A DNA stretch of 64,000 nt from Osmia lignaria lignaria (lineage: Eukaryota > Arthropoda > Insecta > Hymenoptera > Megachilidae), in the NCBI RefSeq assembly GCF_051020975.1, contig NW_027478159.1, positions 6,650,501-6,714,500 on the forward strand. The letters run 5' to 3'. A program made the translations under genes and the position numbers. This document shows, piece by piece, positions 25,401-35,843 of the stretch (the stretch's first letter is position 1; each line of letters opens with the position of its first letter). The notes below the pieces were generated by a model. It had not been told where the DNA came from. It did not search any database and was given only the letters and a program-made list of their open reading frames with translations.

Positions 25401-28400
25401 TCTCTATAAAAAAGGTCTCTTAACATTTTGCCATAGCTCGCTTCGTTTCCGAGATATTTGCAGATTTATCTCAAGGGAAGGGCCCTGACGGACATATTTC
25501 GAGATATTTCTTCTTCTTGTTGTTCTTCTTCTGCACAGCTAAACTGGACGTGGCATTTCCAGCTCGCAATAGTGCAGAGTTATCTCAAAGAGAGGGGCCA
25601 CGGTGTTTCTGTATCTCTATTATGTTGGTGCGGCTTCGGAACTTTTAAATATCTTGATATATCTCGAGAACTACGCATCTGATCAAAAAATATCATAGAA
25701 CCTAAATTGTAGGAAACATAATTGTCCACAAAAAAGGTCTCTTAACATTTTGCCATAGCTCGCTTCGTTTCCGAGATACTTGCCGATTTATCTCAAGGGA
25801 AGGGGCCTGACGGACATATTTCGAGATATTTCTTCTTCTTGTTGTTCTTCTTCTGCACAGCTAAGCTGGCAGTGGCATTTGCAGCTCGCAATTGTGCAGA
25901 GTTATCTCAAAGAGAGGGGCCACGGTGTTTCTGTATCTCTATTATGTTGGTGCGGCTTCGGAACTTTTAAATATCTTGATATATCTCGAGAACTACGAAT
26001 CTGATCAGAAAATATCATAGAAGATAAAAAGTAGGAAACTTAATTCTCTACAAAAAAGGTCTCTTAACATTTTCCCATAGCTGGCATCGTTTCCGAGATA
26101 TTTGCAGATATATCTCAAGGGGAGGGGCCTGACGGAAACATTCCGAGATATTTCTTCTTCTTGTTGTTCCTCTTCTGCACAGCTAAGCTGGAAGTGGCAT
26201 TTGCAGCTCGCAATAGTGCAGAGTTATCTCAAAGAGTGGGGCCACGGTGTTTCTGTATCTCTATTATGTTGGTGCGGCTTCGGAACTTTCAAATATCTTG
26301 ATATATCTCGAGAACTACGAATCTGGTCAGAAAATATCATAGAAGATAAAAAGTAGGAAACTTAATTCTCTACAAAAAAGGTCTCTTAACATTTTGCCAT
26401 AGCTCGCTTCGTTTCCGAGATATTTGCAGATTTATCTCAAGGTAAGGGGCCTGACGGACATATTTCGAGATATTTCTTCTTCTTGTTGTTCTTCTTCTGC
26501 ACAGCTAAACTGGAAGTGGCATTTCCAGGTCGCAATAGTGCAGAGTTATCTCAAAGAAAGGAGCCACGGTGTTTCTGTATCTCTATTATGTTGGTGCGGC
26601 TTCGGAACTTTTAAATATCTTGATATATCTCGAGAACTACGCATCTGATCAAAAAATATCATAGAACATAAAACGTAGGAAACTTAATTCTCTACAAAAA
26701 AGGTCTCTTAACATTTTGCCATAGCTCGCTTCGTTTCCGAGATATTTGCAGATGTATCTCAAGGGAAGGGGCCTAACGGACATATTTCGAGATATTTCTT
26801 CTTCTTGTTGTTCTTCTTCTGCACAGCTAAACTGGAAGTGGCATTTCCAGGTCGCAATAGTGCAGAGTTATCTCAAAGAAAGGAGCCACGGTGTTTCTGT
26901 ATCTCTATTATGTTGGTGCGGCTTCGGAACTTTTAAATATCTTGATATATCTCGAGAACTACGCGTCTGATCAAAAAATATCATAGAAGATAAAAAGTAG
27001 GAAACTTAATTCTCTACAAAAAAGGTCTCTTAACATTTTGCCATAGCTCGCTTCGTTTCCGAGATATTTGCAGATTTATCTCAAGGTAAGGGGCCTGACG
27101 GACATATTTCGAGATATTTCTTCTTCTTGTTGTTCTTCTTCTGCACAGCTAAGCTGGAAGTGGCATTTGCAGCTCGCAATAGTGCATAGCTATCTGAAAG
27201 AAAGGGGCCACGGTGTTTCTGTATCTCTATTATGTTGTTGCGGCTTCGGAAGTTTTAAATATCTTGATATATCTCGAGAACTACGCACCTGATCAAAAAA
27301 TATCATAGAACATAAAAAGTAGGAAACTTAATTCGCTACAAAAAAGGTCTCTTAACATTTTGCCATAGCTCGCTTCGTTTCCGAGATATTTGCAGATTTA
27401 TCTCAAGGGAAGGGGCCTAACGGACATATTTCGTGATATTTCTTCTTCTTGTTGTTCTTCTTCTGCACAGCTAAGCTGGAAGTGGCATTTGCAGCTCGCA
27501 ATAGTGCAGAGTTATCTCAAAGAAAGGGGCCACGGTGTTTCTGTATCTCTATTATGTTGGTGCGGCTTCTTAACTTTTAAATATCCTGATATATCTCGAG
27601 AACTACGCATCTGATCAAAAAATATCATAGAACATAAAAAGTAGGAAACTCAATTCTCTACAAAAAAGGTCTCTTAACATTTTGCAATAGCTCGCTTCGT
27701 TTCCGAGATATTTGCAGATTTATCTCAAGGGAAGGGGCCTGACGGACATATTTCGAGATATTTCTTCTTCTTGTTGTTCTTCTTCTGCACAGCTAAGCTG
27801 GAAGTGGCATTTGCGGCTCGCACTAGTGCAGAGTTATCTCAAAGAAAGGGGCCACGGTGTTTCTGTATCTCTATTATGTTGGTGCGGCTTCGGAACTTTT
27901 AAATATCTCGATATATCTCGAAAACTACGCTTCTGATCAAAAAATATCATAGAACATAAATTGTAGGAAACATAATTCTCTACACAAAACGTCTCTTAAG
28001 ATTTTGCCATAGCTCGCTTCGTTTCCGAGATATTTGCAGATTCAGCTCAAAGGAACTGGCCTGACGGACATATTTCGAGATATTTCTTCTTCTTGTTGTT
28101 CTTCCTCTGCACAGCTAAGCTGGAAGTGGCATTTCCAGCTCGCAATAGTGCAGAGTTATCTCAAAGAGAGGGGCCACGGTGTTTCTGTATCTTTATTATG
28201 TTGGTGCGGCTTCGGAACTTTTAAATATCTTGATATATCTCGAGAACTACGCATCTGATCAAAAAATACCATAGAACATAAAAAGTAGGAAACTTAATTC
28301 TCTACAAATAAGGTCTCTTAACATTTTGCCATAGCTCGCTTCGTTTCCGAGATATTTGCAGATTTATCTCAAGGGAAGGGGCCTGACGGACATATTTCGA

Positions 28401-28490
28401 GATATTTCTTCTTCTTGTTGTTCTTCTTCTGCACAGCTAAGCTGGAAGTGGCATTTCCAGCTCGCAATAGTGCAGAGTTATCTCAAAGAG
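25401..28490 (+). repeat. Mosaic monomers without a clear block
   Basis: About nine monomers mixing subtype variants. The 25780 copy has GATACTTGCCG. The 26102 copy belongs to the TTTCCCATAGCTGGCATC subtype and has CGGAAACATTCCGAG. The monomers at 26424 and 26746 are similar neighbours with CAGGTCGC and GGAGCC. The 27068 copy has TGTTGTTGCGG, 27390 has GGCTTCTTAAC, and 28034 carries TTCAGCTCAAAGGAACTGG. No monomer is interrupted. Confidence 0.85.
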
Positions 28491-31400
28491 AGGGGCCACG
28501 GTGTTTCTGTATCTCTATTATGTTGGTGCGGCTTCGGAACTTTTAAATATCTCGATATATCTCGAAAACTACGCGTCTGATCGAAAAATATCATAGAACA
28601 TAAAAAGTAGGAAACTTAATTCTCTACAAAAAAGTCTGTTAACATTTTGCCATAGCTCGCTTCGTTTCCGAGATATTTGCAGATTTATCTCAAGGGAATG
28701 GGCCTAACGGACATATTTCGAGATATTTCTTCTTCTTGTTGTTCTTCTTCTGCACAGCTAAACTGGAAGTGGCATTTCCAGCTCGCAATAGTGCAGAGTT
28801 ATCTCAAAGAGAGGGGCCACGGTGTTTCTGTATCTCTATTATGTTGGTGCGGCTTCTTAACTTTTAAATATCCTGATATATCTCGAGAACTACGCATCTG
28901 ATCAAAAAATATCATAGAACATAAAAAGTAGGAAACTCAATTCTCTACAAAAAAGGTCTCTTAACATTTTGCAATAGCTCGCTTCGTTTCCGAGATATTT
29001 GCAGATTTATCTCAAGGGAAGGGGCCTGACGGACATATTTAGAGATATTTCTTCTTCTTGTTGTTCTTCTTCTGCACAGCTAAGCTGGAAGTGGCATTTG
29101 CGGCTCGCACTAGTGCAGAGTTATCTCAAAGAAAGGGGCCACGGTGTTTCTGTATCTCTATTATGTTGGTGCGGCTTCGGAACTTTTAAATATCTCGATA
29201 TATCTCGAAAACAACGCTTCTGATCAAAAAATATCATAGAACATAAATTGTAGGAAACATAATTCTCTACAAAAAACGTCTCTTAACATTTTGCCATAGC
29301 TCGCTTCGTTTCCGAGATATTCGCAGATTCAGCTCAAAGGAACTGGCCTGACGGACATATTTCGAGATATTTCTTCTTCTTGTTGTTCTTCCTCTGCACA
29401 GCTAAGCTGGAAGTGGCATTTGCAGCTCGAAATAGTGCAGAGTTATCTCAAAGAAAGGGGCCACGGTGTTTCTGTATCTCTATTATGTTGGTGCGGCTTC
29501 GGAACTTTTAAATATCTTGATATATCTCGAGAACTACGCATCTGATCAAAAAATATCATAGAACATAAAAAGTAGGCAACTTAATTCTCTACAAAAAAGG
29601 TCTCTTATCATTTTGCCATAGCTCTCTTCGTTTCCGAGATATTTGCAGATTTATCTCAAGGGAACGGGCCTGACGGACATATTTCGAGATATTTCTTCTT
29701 CTTGTTGTTCTTCTTCTGCACAGCTAAGCTGGAAGTGGCATTTGCAGCTCGCAATAGTGCAGAGTTATCTCAAAGAAAGGGGCCACGGTGTTTCTGTATC
29801 TCTATTATGTTGGTGCGGCTTCGGAACTTTTAAATATCTTGATATCTCTCGAGAACTACGCGTCTGATCAAAAAATATCATAGAACGTAAAAAGTAGGAA
29901 ACTCAATTCTCTACAAAAAAGGTCTCTTAACATTTTGCAATAGCTCGCTTCGTTTCCGAGATATTTGCAGATTTATCTCAAGGGAAGGGGCCTGACGGAC
30001 ATATTTCGAGATATTTCTTCTTCTTGTTGTTCTTCTTCTGCACAGCTAAGCTGGAAGTGGCATTTGCGGCTCGCACTAGTGCAGAGTTATCTCAAAGAAA
30101 GGGGCCACGGTGTTTCTGTATCTCTATTATGTTGGTGCGGCTTCGGAACTTTTAAATATCTCGATATATCTCGAAAACTACGCGTCTGATCGAAAAATAT
30201 CATAGAACATAAAAAGTAGGAAACTTAATTCTCTACAAAAAAGTCTGTTAACATTTTGCCATAGCTCGCTTCGTTTCCGAGATATTTGCAGATTTATCTC
30301 AAGGGAATGGGCCTAACGGACATATTTCGAGATATTTCTTCTTCTTGTTGTTCTTCTTCTGCACAGCTAAACTGGAAGTGGCATTTCCAGCTCGCAATAG
30401 TGCAGAGTTATCTCAAAGAGAGGGGCCACGGTGTTTCTGTATCTCTATTATGTTGGTGCGGCTTCTTAACTTTTAAATATCCTGATATATCTCGAGAACT
30501 ACGCATCTGATCAAAAAATATCATAGAACATAAAAAGTAGGAAACTCAATTCTCTACAAAAAAGGTCTCTTAACATTTTGCAATAGCTCGCTTCGTTTCC
30601 GAGATATTTGCAGATTTATCTCAAGGGAAGGGGCCTGACGGACATATTTAGAGATATTTCTTCTTCTTGTTGTTCTTCTTCTGCACAGCTAAGCTGGAAG
30701 TGGCATTTGCGGCTCGCACTAGTGCAGAGTTATCTCAAAGAAAGGGGCCACGGTGTTTCTGTATCTCTATTATGTTGGTGCGGCTTCGGAACTTTTAAAT
30801 ATCTCGATATATCTCGAAAACAACGCTTCTGATCAAAAAATATCATAGAACATAAATTGTAGGAAACATAATTCTCTACAAAAAACGTCTCTTAACATTT
30901 TGCCATAGCTCGCTTCGTTTCCGAGATATTCGCAGATTCAGCTCAAAGGAACTGGCCTGACGGACATATTTCGAGATATTTCTTCTTCTTGTTGTTCTTC
31001 CTCTGCACAGCTAAGCTGGAAGTGGCATTTGCAGCTCGCAATAGTGCAGAGTTATCTCAAAGAAAGGGGCCACGGTGTTTCTGTATCTCTATTATGTTGG
31101 TGCGGCTTCGGAACTTTTAAATATCTTGATATATCTCGAGAACTACGCATCTGATCAAAAAATATCATAGAACATAAAAAGTAGGCAACTTAATTCTCTA
31201 CAAAAAAGGTCTCTTATCATTTTGCCATAGCTCTCTTCGTTTCCGAGATATTTGCAGATTTATCTCAAGGGAACGGGCCTGACGGACATATTTCGAGATA
31301 TTTCTTCTTCTTGTTGTTCTTCTTCTGCACAGCTAAGCTGGAAGTGGCATTTGCAGCTCGCAATAGTGCAGAGTTATCTCAAAGAAAGGGGCCACGGTGT

Positions 31401-31792
31401 TTCTGTATCTCTATTATGTTGGTGCGGCTTCGGAACTTTTAAATATCTTGATATCTCTCGAGAACTACGCGTCTGATCAAAAAATATCATAGAACGTAAA
31501 AAGTAGGAAACTCAATTCTCTACAAAAAAGGACTCTTAACATTTTGCAATAGCTCGCTTCGTTTCCGAGATATTTGCAGATTTATCTCAAGGGAAGGGGC
31601 CTGACGGACATATTTCGAGATATTTCTTCTTCTTGTTGTTCTTCTTCTGCACAGCTAAGCTGGAAGTGGCATTTGCGGCTCGCACTAGTGCAGAGTTATC
31701 TCAAAGAAAGGGGCCACGGTGTTTCTGTATCTCTATTATGTTGGTGCGGCTTCGGAACTTTTAAATATCTCGATATATCTCGAAAACTACGC
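28491..31792 (+). repeat. 5-mer tandem duplication (1,609 bp x 2)
   Basis: Anchors 28677, 28999, 29321 and 29643 recur at 30286, 30608, 30930 and 31252. The offset of 1,609 is 5 x 322 minus 1, from a shared AAAAAAGTCTG deletion before 28677 and 30286. Shared markers are GGGAATGGG, GGCTTCTTAAC with CCTGATATATC, TATTTAGAGATATT, AAAACAACGC, ATTCGCAGATTCAGC, CTTATCATTTTG and GATATCTCTCGAG. The monomer before each copy (28356, 29965) ends with GCGTCTGATCGAAA. Differences seen are GCTCGAAATAG (29426) versus GCTCGCAATAG and GGTCTC (29904) versus GGACTC (31512). Confidence 0.92.
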
Positions 31793-32664
31793 TTCTGATC
31801 AAAAAATATCATAGAACATAAATTGTAGGAAACATAATTCTCTACAAAAAAGGTCTCTTAACATTTTGCCATAGCTCGCTTTGTTTCCGAGATATTTGCA
31901 GATATATCTCAAGGGAAGGGGCCTGACGGACATATTTCGAGATATTTCTTCTTCTTGTTGTTCTTCTTCTGTACAGCTAAGCTGGAAGTGGCATTTACAG
32001 CTCGCAATAGTGCAGAGTTATCTCAAAGAAAGGGGCCACGGTGTTTCTGTATCTCTATTATGTTGGTGCGGCTTCGGAACTTTTAAATATCTTGATATAT
32101 CTCGAGAACTACGCATCTGATCAAAAAATATCATAGAAGATAAAAAGTAGGAAACTTAATCCTCTACAAAAAAGGTTTCTTAACATTTTCCCATAGCTGG
32201 CATCGTTTCCGAGATATTTGCAGATTTATCTCAAGGGAAGGGGCCTGACGGACATATTCCGAGATATTTCTTCTTCTTGTTGTTCCTCTTCTGCACAGCT
32301 AAGCTGGAAGTGGCATTTGCAGCTCGCAATAGTGCAGAGTTATCTCAAAGAAAGAGGCCACGGTGTTTCTGCACCTCTATTATGTTGGTGCAGCTTCGGA
32401 ACTTTTAAATATCTTGATATATCTCGAGAACTACGCATCTGATCAAAAAATATCATAGAACATAAAAAGTAGGAAACTTAATTGTCTACAAATAAGGTCT
32501 CTTAACATTTTGGCATAGCTCGCTTCGTTTCCGAGATATTTGCAGATTTATCTCAAGGGAAGGGGCCTGACGGACATATTTCGAGATATTTCTTCTTCTT
32601 GTTGTTCTTCTTCTGCACAGCTAAGCTGGAAGTGGCATTTGCAGCTCGCAATAGTGCAGAGTTA
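31793..32664 (+). repeat. Transition monomers
   Basis: The monomer at 31896 has TTTGTTTCC just before it and CTGTACAGC inside. The one at 32218 combines the TTTCCCATAGCTGGCATC and TTGTTCCTC subtype with AAAGAGGCC, TGCACCTC and GCAGCTTCGG, variants otherwise seen near 1313-1956. It is a mosaic of two subtypes that are mostly separate in the window. Confidence 0.85.
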
Positions 32665-33513
32665 TCGCAAAGAAAGGGGCCACGGTGTTTCTGTATCTCT
32701 ATTATGTTGGTGCGGCTTCGGAACTTTTAAATATCTGGATATATCTCGAGAACTACGCATCTGATCAAAAAATATCATAGAACATAAAAAGTAGGAAACT
32801 TAATTCTCTATAAAAAAGGTCTCTTAACGTTTTGCAATAGCTCGCTTCGTTTCCGAGATATTTGCAGATTTATCTCAAGGGAAGGGTCCTGACGGACATA
32901 TTTCGAGATATTTCTTCTTGTTGTTGTTCTTCTTCTGCACAGCTAAGCTGGAAGTGGCATTTGCAGGTCGCAATAGTGCAGAGTTATCTCAAAGAAAGGG
33001 GCCACGGTGTTTCTGTATCTCTATTATGTTGGAGCGGCTTCGGAACTTTTAAATATCTCGATATATCTCGAAAACTACGCTTCTGATCAAAAAATATCAG
33101 AGAACGTAAATTGTAGGAAACATAATTCTCTACAAAAAAGGTCTCTTAACATTTTGCCATAGCTCGCTTCGTTTCCGAGATATTTGCAGATTTATCTCAA
33201 GGGAAGGGGCCTGACGGACCTATTTCGAGATATTTCTTCTTCTTGTTGTTCTTCTTCTGCACAGCTAAGCTGGAAGTGGCATTTGCAGCTCGCAGTAGTG
33301 CAGAGTTATCTCAAAGAAAGGGGCCACGGCGTTTCTGTATCTCTATTATGTTGGTGCGGCTTCGGAACTTTTAAATATCTTGATATATCTCGAGAACTAC
33401 GCATCTGATCAAAAAATATCACAGAAGATAAAAAGTAGGAAACTTAATTCTCTACAAAAAAGGTCTCTTAACATTTTGCCATAGCTCGCTTCGTTTCCGA
33501 GATATTTGCAGAT

Positions 33514-33533
33514 TTATCTCAAGGGAAGGGGCC
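33514..33533 (+). repeat. Internal direct repeat, copy A
   Basis: Monomer positions 9-28 (TTATCTCAAGGGAAGGGGCC) match positions 123-142 at 18 of 20 bases without gaps, 114 bp apart. It suggests that the 322-bp monomer partly arose by duplication of a shorter ancestral unit. The coordinates are those in the representative monomer, but the pair is present in essentially every copy. A subfamily has the altered form TCAGCTCAAAGGAACTGG. Confidence 0.85.
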
Positions 33534-33554
33534 TGACGGACATATTTCGAGATA

Positions 33555-33580
33555 TTTCTTCTTCTTGTTGTTCTTCTTCT
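33555..33580 (+). repeat. Pyrimidine-rich TTC/TTG tract
   Basis: Monomer positions 50-75 are a run of TTC and TTG triplets, interrupted only by two G residues, and are present in every monomer. Despite looking like a microsatellite, it does not change length across the array. The only changes are substitutions, for example TTATTC in one subtype (41928, 45146, 46755, 48044, 49651, 52548), TTCCTC in another, and TTGTTGTTG at about 32919. The opposite strand is a GAA-rich purine tract. Confidence 0.9.
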
Positions 33581-33627
33581 GCACAGCTAAGCTGGAAGTG
33601 GCATTTGCAGCTCGCAATAGTGCAGAG

Positions 33628-33647
33628 TTATCTCAAAGAAAGGGGCC
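33628..33647 (+). repeat. Internal direct repeat, copy B
   Basis: This is the second member of the internal pair, TTATCTCAAAGAAAGGGGCC, differing from copy A at two bases (G to A in both cases). It is followed by ACGG, as copy A is followed by TGACGG. The spacing of 114 bp is not a simple fraction of 322, so the monomer is not a plain trimer of a shorter repeat. Confidence 0.85.
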
Positions 33648-33911
33648 ACGGTGTTTCTGTATCTCTATTATGTTGGTGCGGCTTCGGAACTTTTAAATAT
33701 CTTGATATATCTCGAGAACTACGCATCTGATCAAAAAATATCGTAGAACATAAAAAGTAGGAAACTTAATTCTCTACAAATAAGGTCTCTTAACATTTTG
33801 CCATAGCTCGCTTGGTTTCCGAGATATTTGCAGATTTATCTCAAGGGAAGGGGCCTGAGGGACATATTTCGAGATATTTCTTCTTCTTGTTGTTCTTCTT
33901 CTGCACAGCTA

Positions 33912-34596
33912 AACTGGAAGCGGCATTTCCAGCTCGCAATCGTGCAGAGTAATCTCAAAGAAAGGGGCCACGGTGTTTCTGTATCTCTATTATGTTGGTG
34001 CGGCTTCGGAACTTTTAAATATCTTGATATATCTCGAGAACTACGCCTCTGATCGAAAAATATCATAGAACATAAAAAGTAGGAAACTTAATTCTCTACA
34101 AAAAAGGTCTCTTAACGTTTTGCAATAGCTCGCTTCGTTTCCGAGATATTTGCAGATTTATCTCAAGGGAAGGGGCCTGAAGGACATATTTCCAGATATT
34201 TCTTCTTCTTGTTGTTCTTCTCCTGCACAGCGAAGCTGGAAGTGGCATTTGCAGCTCGCAATAGTGCAGAGTTATCTCAAAGAAAGGGGCCACGGTGTTT
34301 CTGTATCTCTATTATGTTGGTGCGGCTTCGGAACTTTTAAATATCTCGATATATCTCGAAAACTACGCTTCTGATCAAAAAATATCAGAGAACGTAAATT
34401 GTAGGAAACATAATTCTCTACAAAAAAGGTCTCTTAACATTTTGCCATAGCTCGCTTCGTTTCCGAGATATTTGCAGATTTATCCCAAGGGAAGGGGCCT
34501 GCCGGACATATTTCGAGATATTTCTTCTTCTTGTTGTTCTTCTTCTGCACAGCTAAGCTGGAAGTGGCATTTGCAGCTCGCAGTAGTGCAGAGTTA
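33912..34596 (+). repeat. Variant-rich monomers between the 6-mer copies
   Basis: The remainder of 33828 and the monomers at 34150 and 34472 carry several private changes: AGAGTAATCTC, CTGAAGGAC, TTTCCAGATATT, CTTCTCCTGCACAGCGAAG, TTATCCCAAGGG and CTGCCGGAC. They mix the two main 3-prime haplotypes. They are still complete 322-bp monomers. Confidence 0.85.
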
Positions 34597-35843
34597 TCTC
34601 AAAGAAAGGGGCCACGGTGTTTCTGTATCTCTATTATGTTGGTGCGGCTTCGGAACTTTTAAATATCTGGATATATCTCGAGAACTACGCATCTGATCAA
34701 AAAATATCATAGAACATAAAAAGTAGGAAACTTAATTCTCTATAAAAAAGGTCTCTTAACGTTTTGCAATAGCTCGCTTCGTTTCCGAGATATTTGCAGA
34801 TTTATCTCAAGGGAAGGGTCCTGACGGACATATTTCGAGATATTTCTTCTTCTTGTTGTTCTTCTTCTGCACAGCTAAGCTGGAAGTGGCATTTGCAGGT
34901 CGCAATAGTGCAGAGTTATCTCAAAGAAAGGGGCCACGGTGTTTCTGTATCTCTATTATGTTGGAGCGGCTTCGGAACTTTTAAATATCTCGATATATCT
35001 CGAAAACTACGCTTCTGATCAAAAAATATCAGAGAACGTAAATTGTAGGAAACATAATTCTCTACAAAAAAGGTCTCTTAACATTTTGCCATAGCTCGCT
35101 TCGTTTCCGAGATATTTGCAGATTTATCTCAAGGGAAGGGGCCTGACGGACCTATTTCGAGATATTTCTTCTTCTTGTTGTTCTTCTTCTGCACAGCTAA
35201 GCTGGAAGTGGCATTTGCAGCTCGCAGTAGTGCAGAGTTATCTCAAAGAAAGGGGCCACGGTGTTTCTGTATCTCTATTATGTTGGTGCGGCTTCGGAAC
35301 TTTTAAATATCTTGATATATCTCGAGAACTACGCATCTGATCAAAAAATATCACAGAAGATAAAAAGTAGGAAACTTAATTCTCTACAAAAAAGGTCTCT
35401 TAACATTTTGCCATAGCTCGCTTCGTTTCCGAGATATTTGCAGATTTATCTCAAGGGAAGGGGCCTGACGGACATATTTCGAGATATTTCTTCTTCTTGT
35501 TGTTCTTCTTCTGCACAGCTAAGCTGGAAGTGGCATTTGCAGCTCGCAATAGTGCAGAGTTATCTCAAAGAAAGGGGCCACGGTGTTTCTGTATCTCTAT
35601 TATGTTGGTGCGGCTTCGGAACTTTTAAATATCTTGATATATCTCGAGAACTACGCATCTGATCAAAAAATATCGTAGAACATAAAAAGTAGGAAACTTA
35701 ATTCTCTACAAATAAGGTCTCTTAACATTTTGCCATAGCTCGCTTGGTTTCCGAGATATTTGCAGATTTATCTCAAGGGAAGGGGCCTGAGGGACATATT
35801 TCGAGATATTTCTTCTTCTTGTTGTTCTTCTTCTGCACAGCTA
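34597..35843 (+). repeat. 6-mer-spaced duplication, copy 2
   Basis: Second copy of the 32665-33911 stretch. Its last monomer (35760) continues as AAGCTGG, AGTTACCTC and GGTGCCGCTTCGG, which then mark the next series to the right. This copy is therefore the likely parent of the 4-5-4 series. Confidence 0.9.

Larger units (their letters stand above)
33498..33714. other. Four CGAGATAT boxes, two in each orientation
   Basis: Around the representative monomer, CGAGATAT occurs forward at 33498-33505 and 33548-33555 (50 bp apart). It occurs inverted as ATATCTTG at 33697-33704 and ATATCTCG at 33707-33714 (10 bp apart, about one helical turn). In the second 3-prime haplotype the first inverted box is also the perfect ATATCTCG. 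The arrangement recurs in every monomer. It could be a protein-binding motif or simply ancestral sub-repeat structure; the sequence alone cannot tell which. Confidence 0.7.
33506..33827 (+). repeat. Representative near-consensus monomer
   Basis: This copy matches my hand-made majority consensus at all but about two sites (ATCGTAG for ATCATAG, and AAATAAGG for AAAAAAGG), so it serves as a coordinate reference. Monomer positions 1-225 are mixed in composition and include a pyrimidine tract. Positions 226-322 are A/T-rich with three A-tracts (about 228-233, 247-251 and 273-278), then a GC-richer end containing GCTCGCTTCG. A XhoI-type CTCGAG lies at 33711-33716 and a BclI-type TGATCA at 33728-33733. 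Both recur in most monomers, so digestion should give a 322-bp ladder. Confidence 0.95.
32665..33911 (+). repeat. 6-mer-spaced duplication, copy 1
   Basis: This 1,247-bp stretch recurs at 34597-35843, an offset of 6 x 322. Markers are ATCTGGATATATC, CTATAAAAAAGG, ACGTTTTGCAATAG, GGGTCCTGACGG, GTTGGAGCGG, ATCAGAGAACG, CGGACCTATTTCG, CGCAGTAGTG, ATCACAGAAG and CGCTTGGTTTCC with CTGAGGGAC. The copies differ at CTTGTTGTTGTTC (32919) versus CTTCTTGTTGTTC and CACGGCG (33329) versus CACGGTG. They diverge at 33912, where this copy goes on as AAACTGGAAGCGG. Confidence 0.9.

Noticed and set aside
33555..33580. TTC/TTG tract as an unstable microsatellite
   Set aside because: It keeps the same length in every monomer examined; only substitutions occur.
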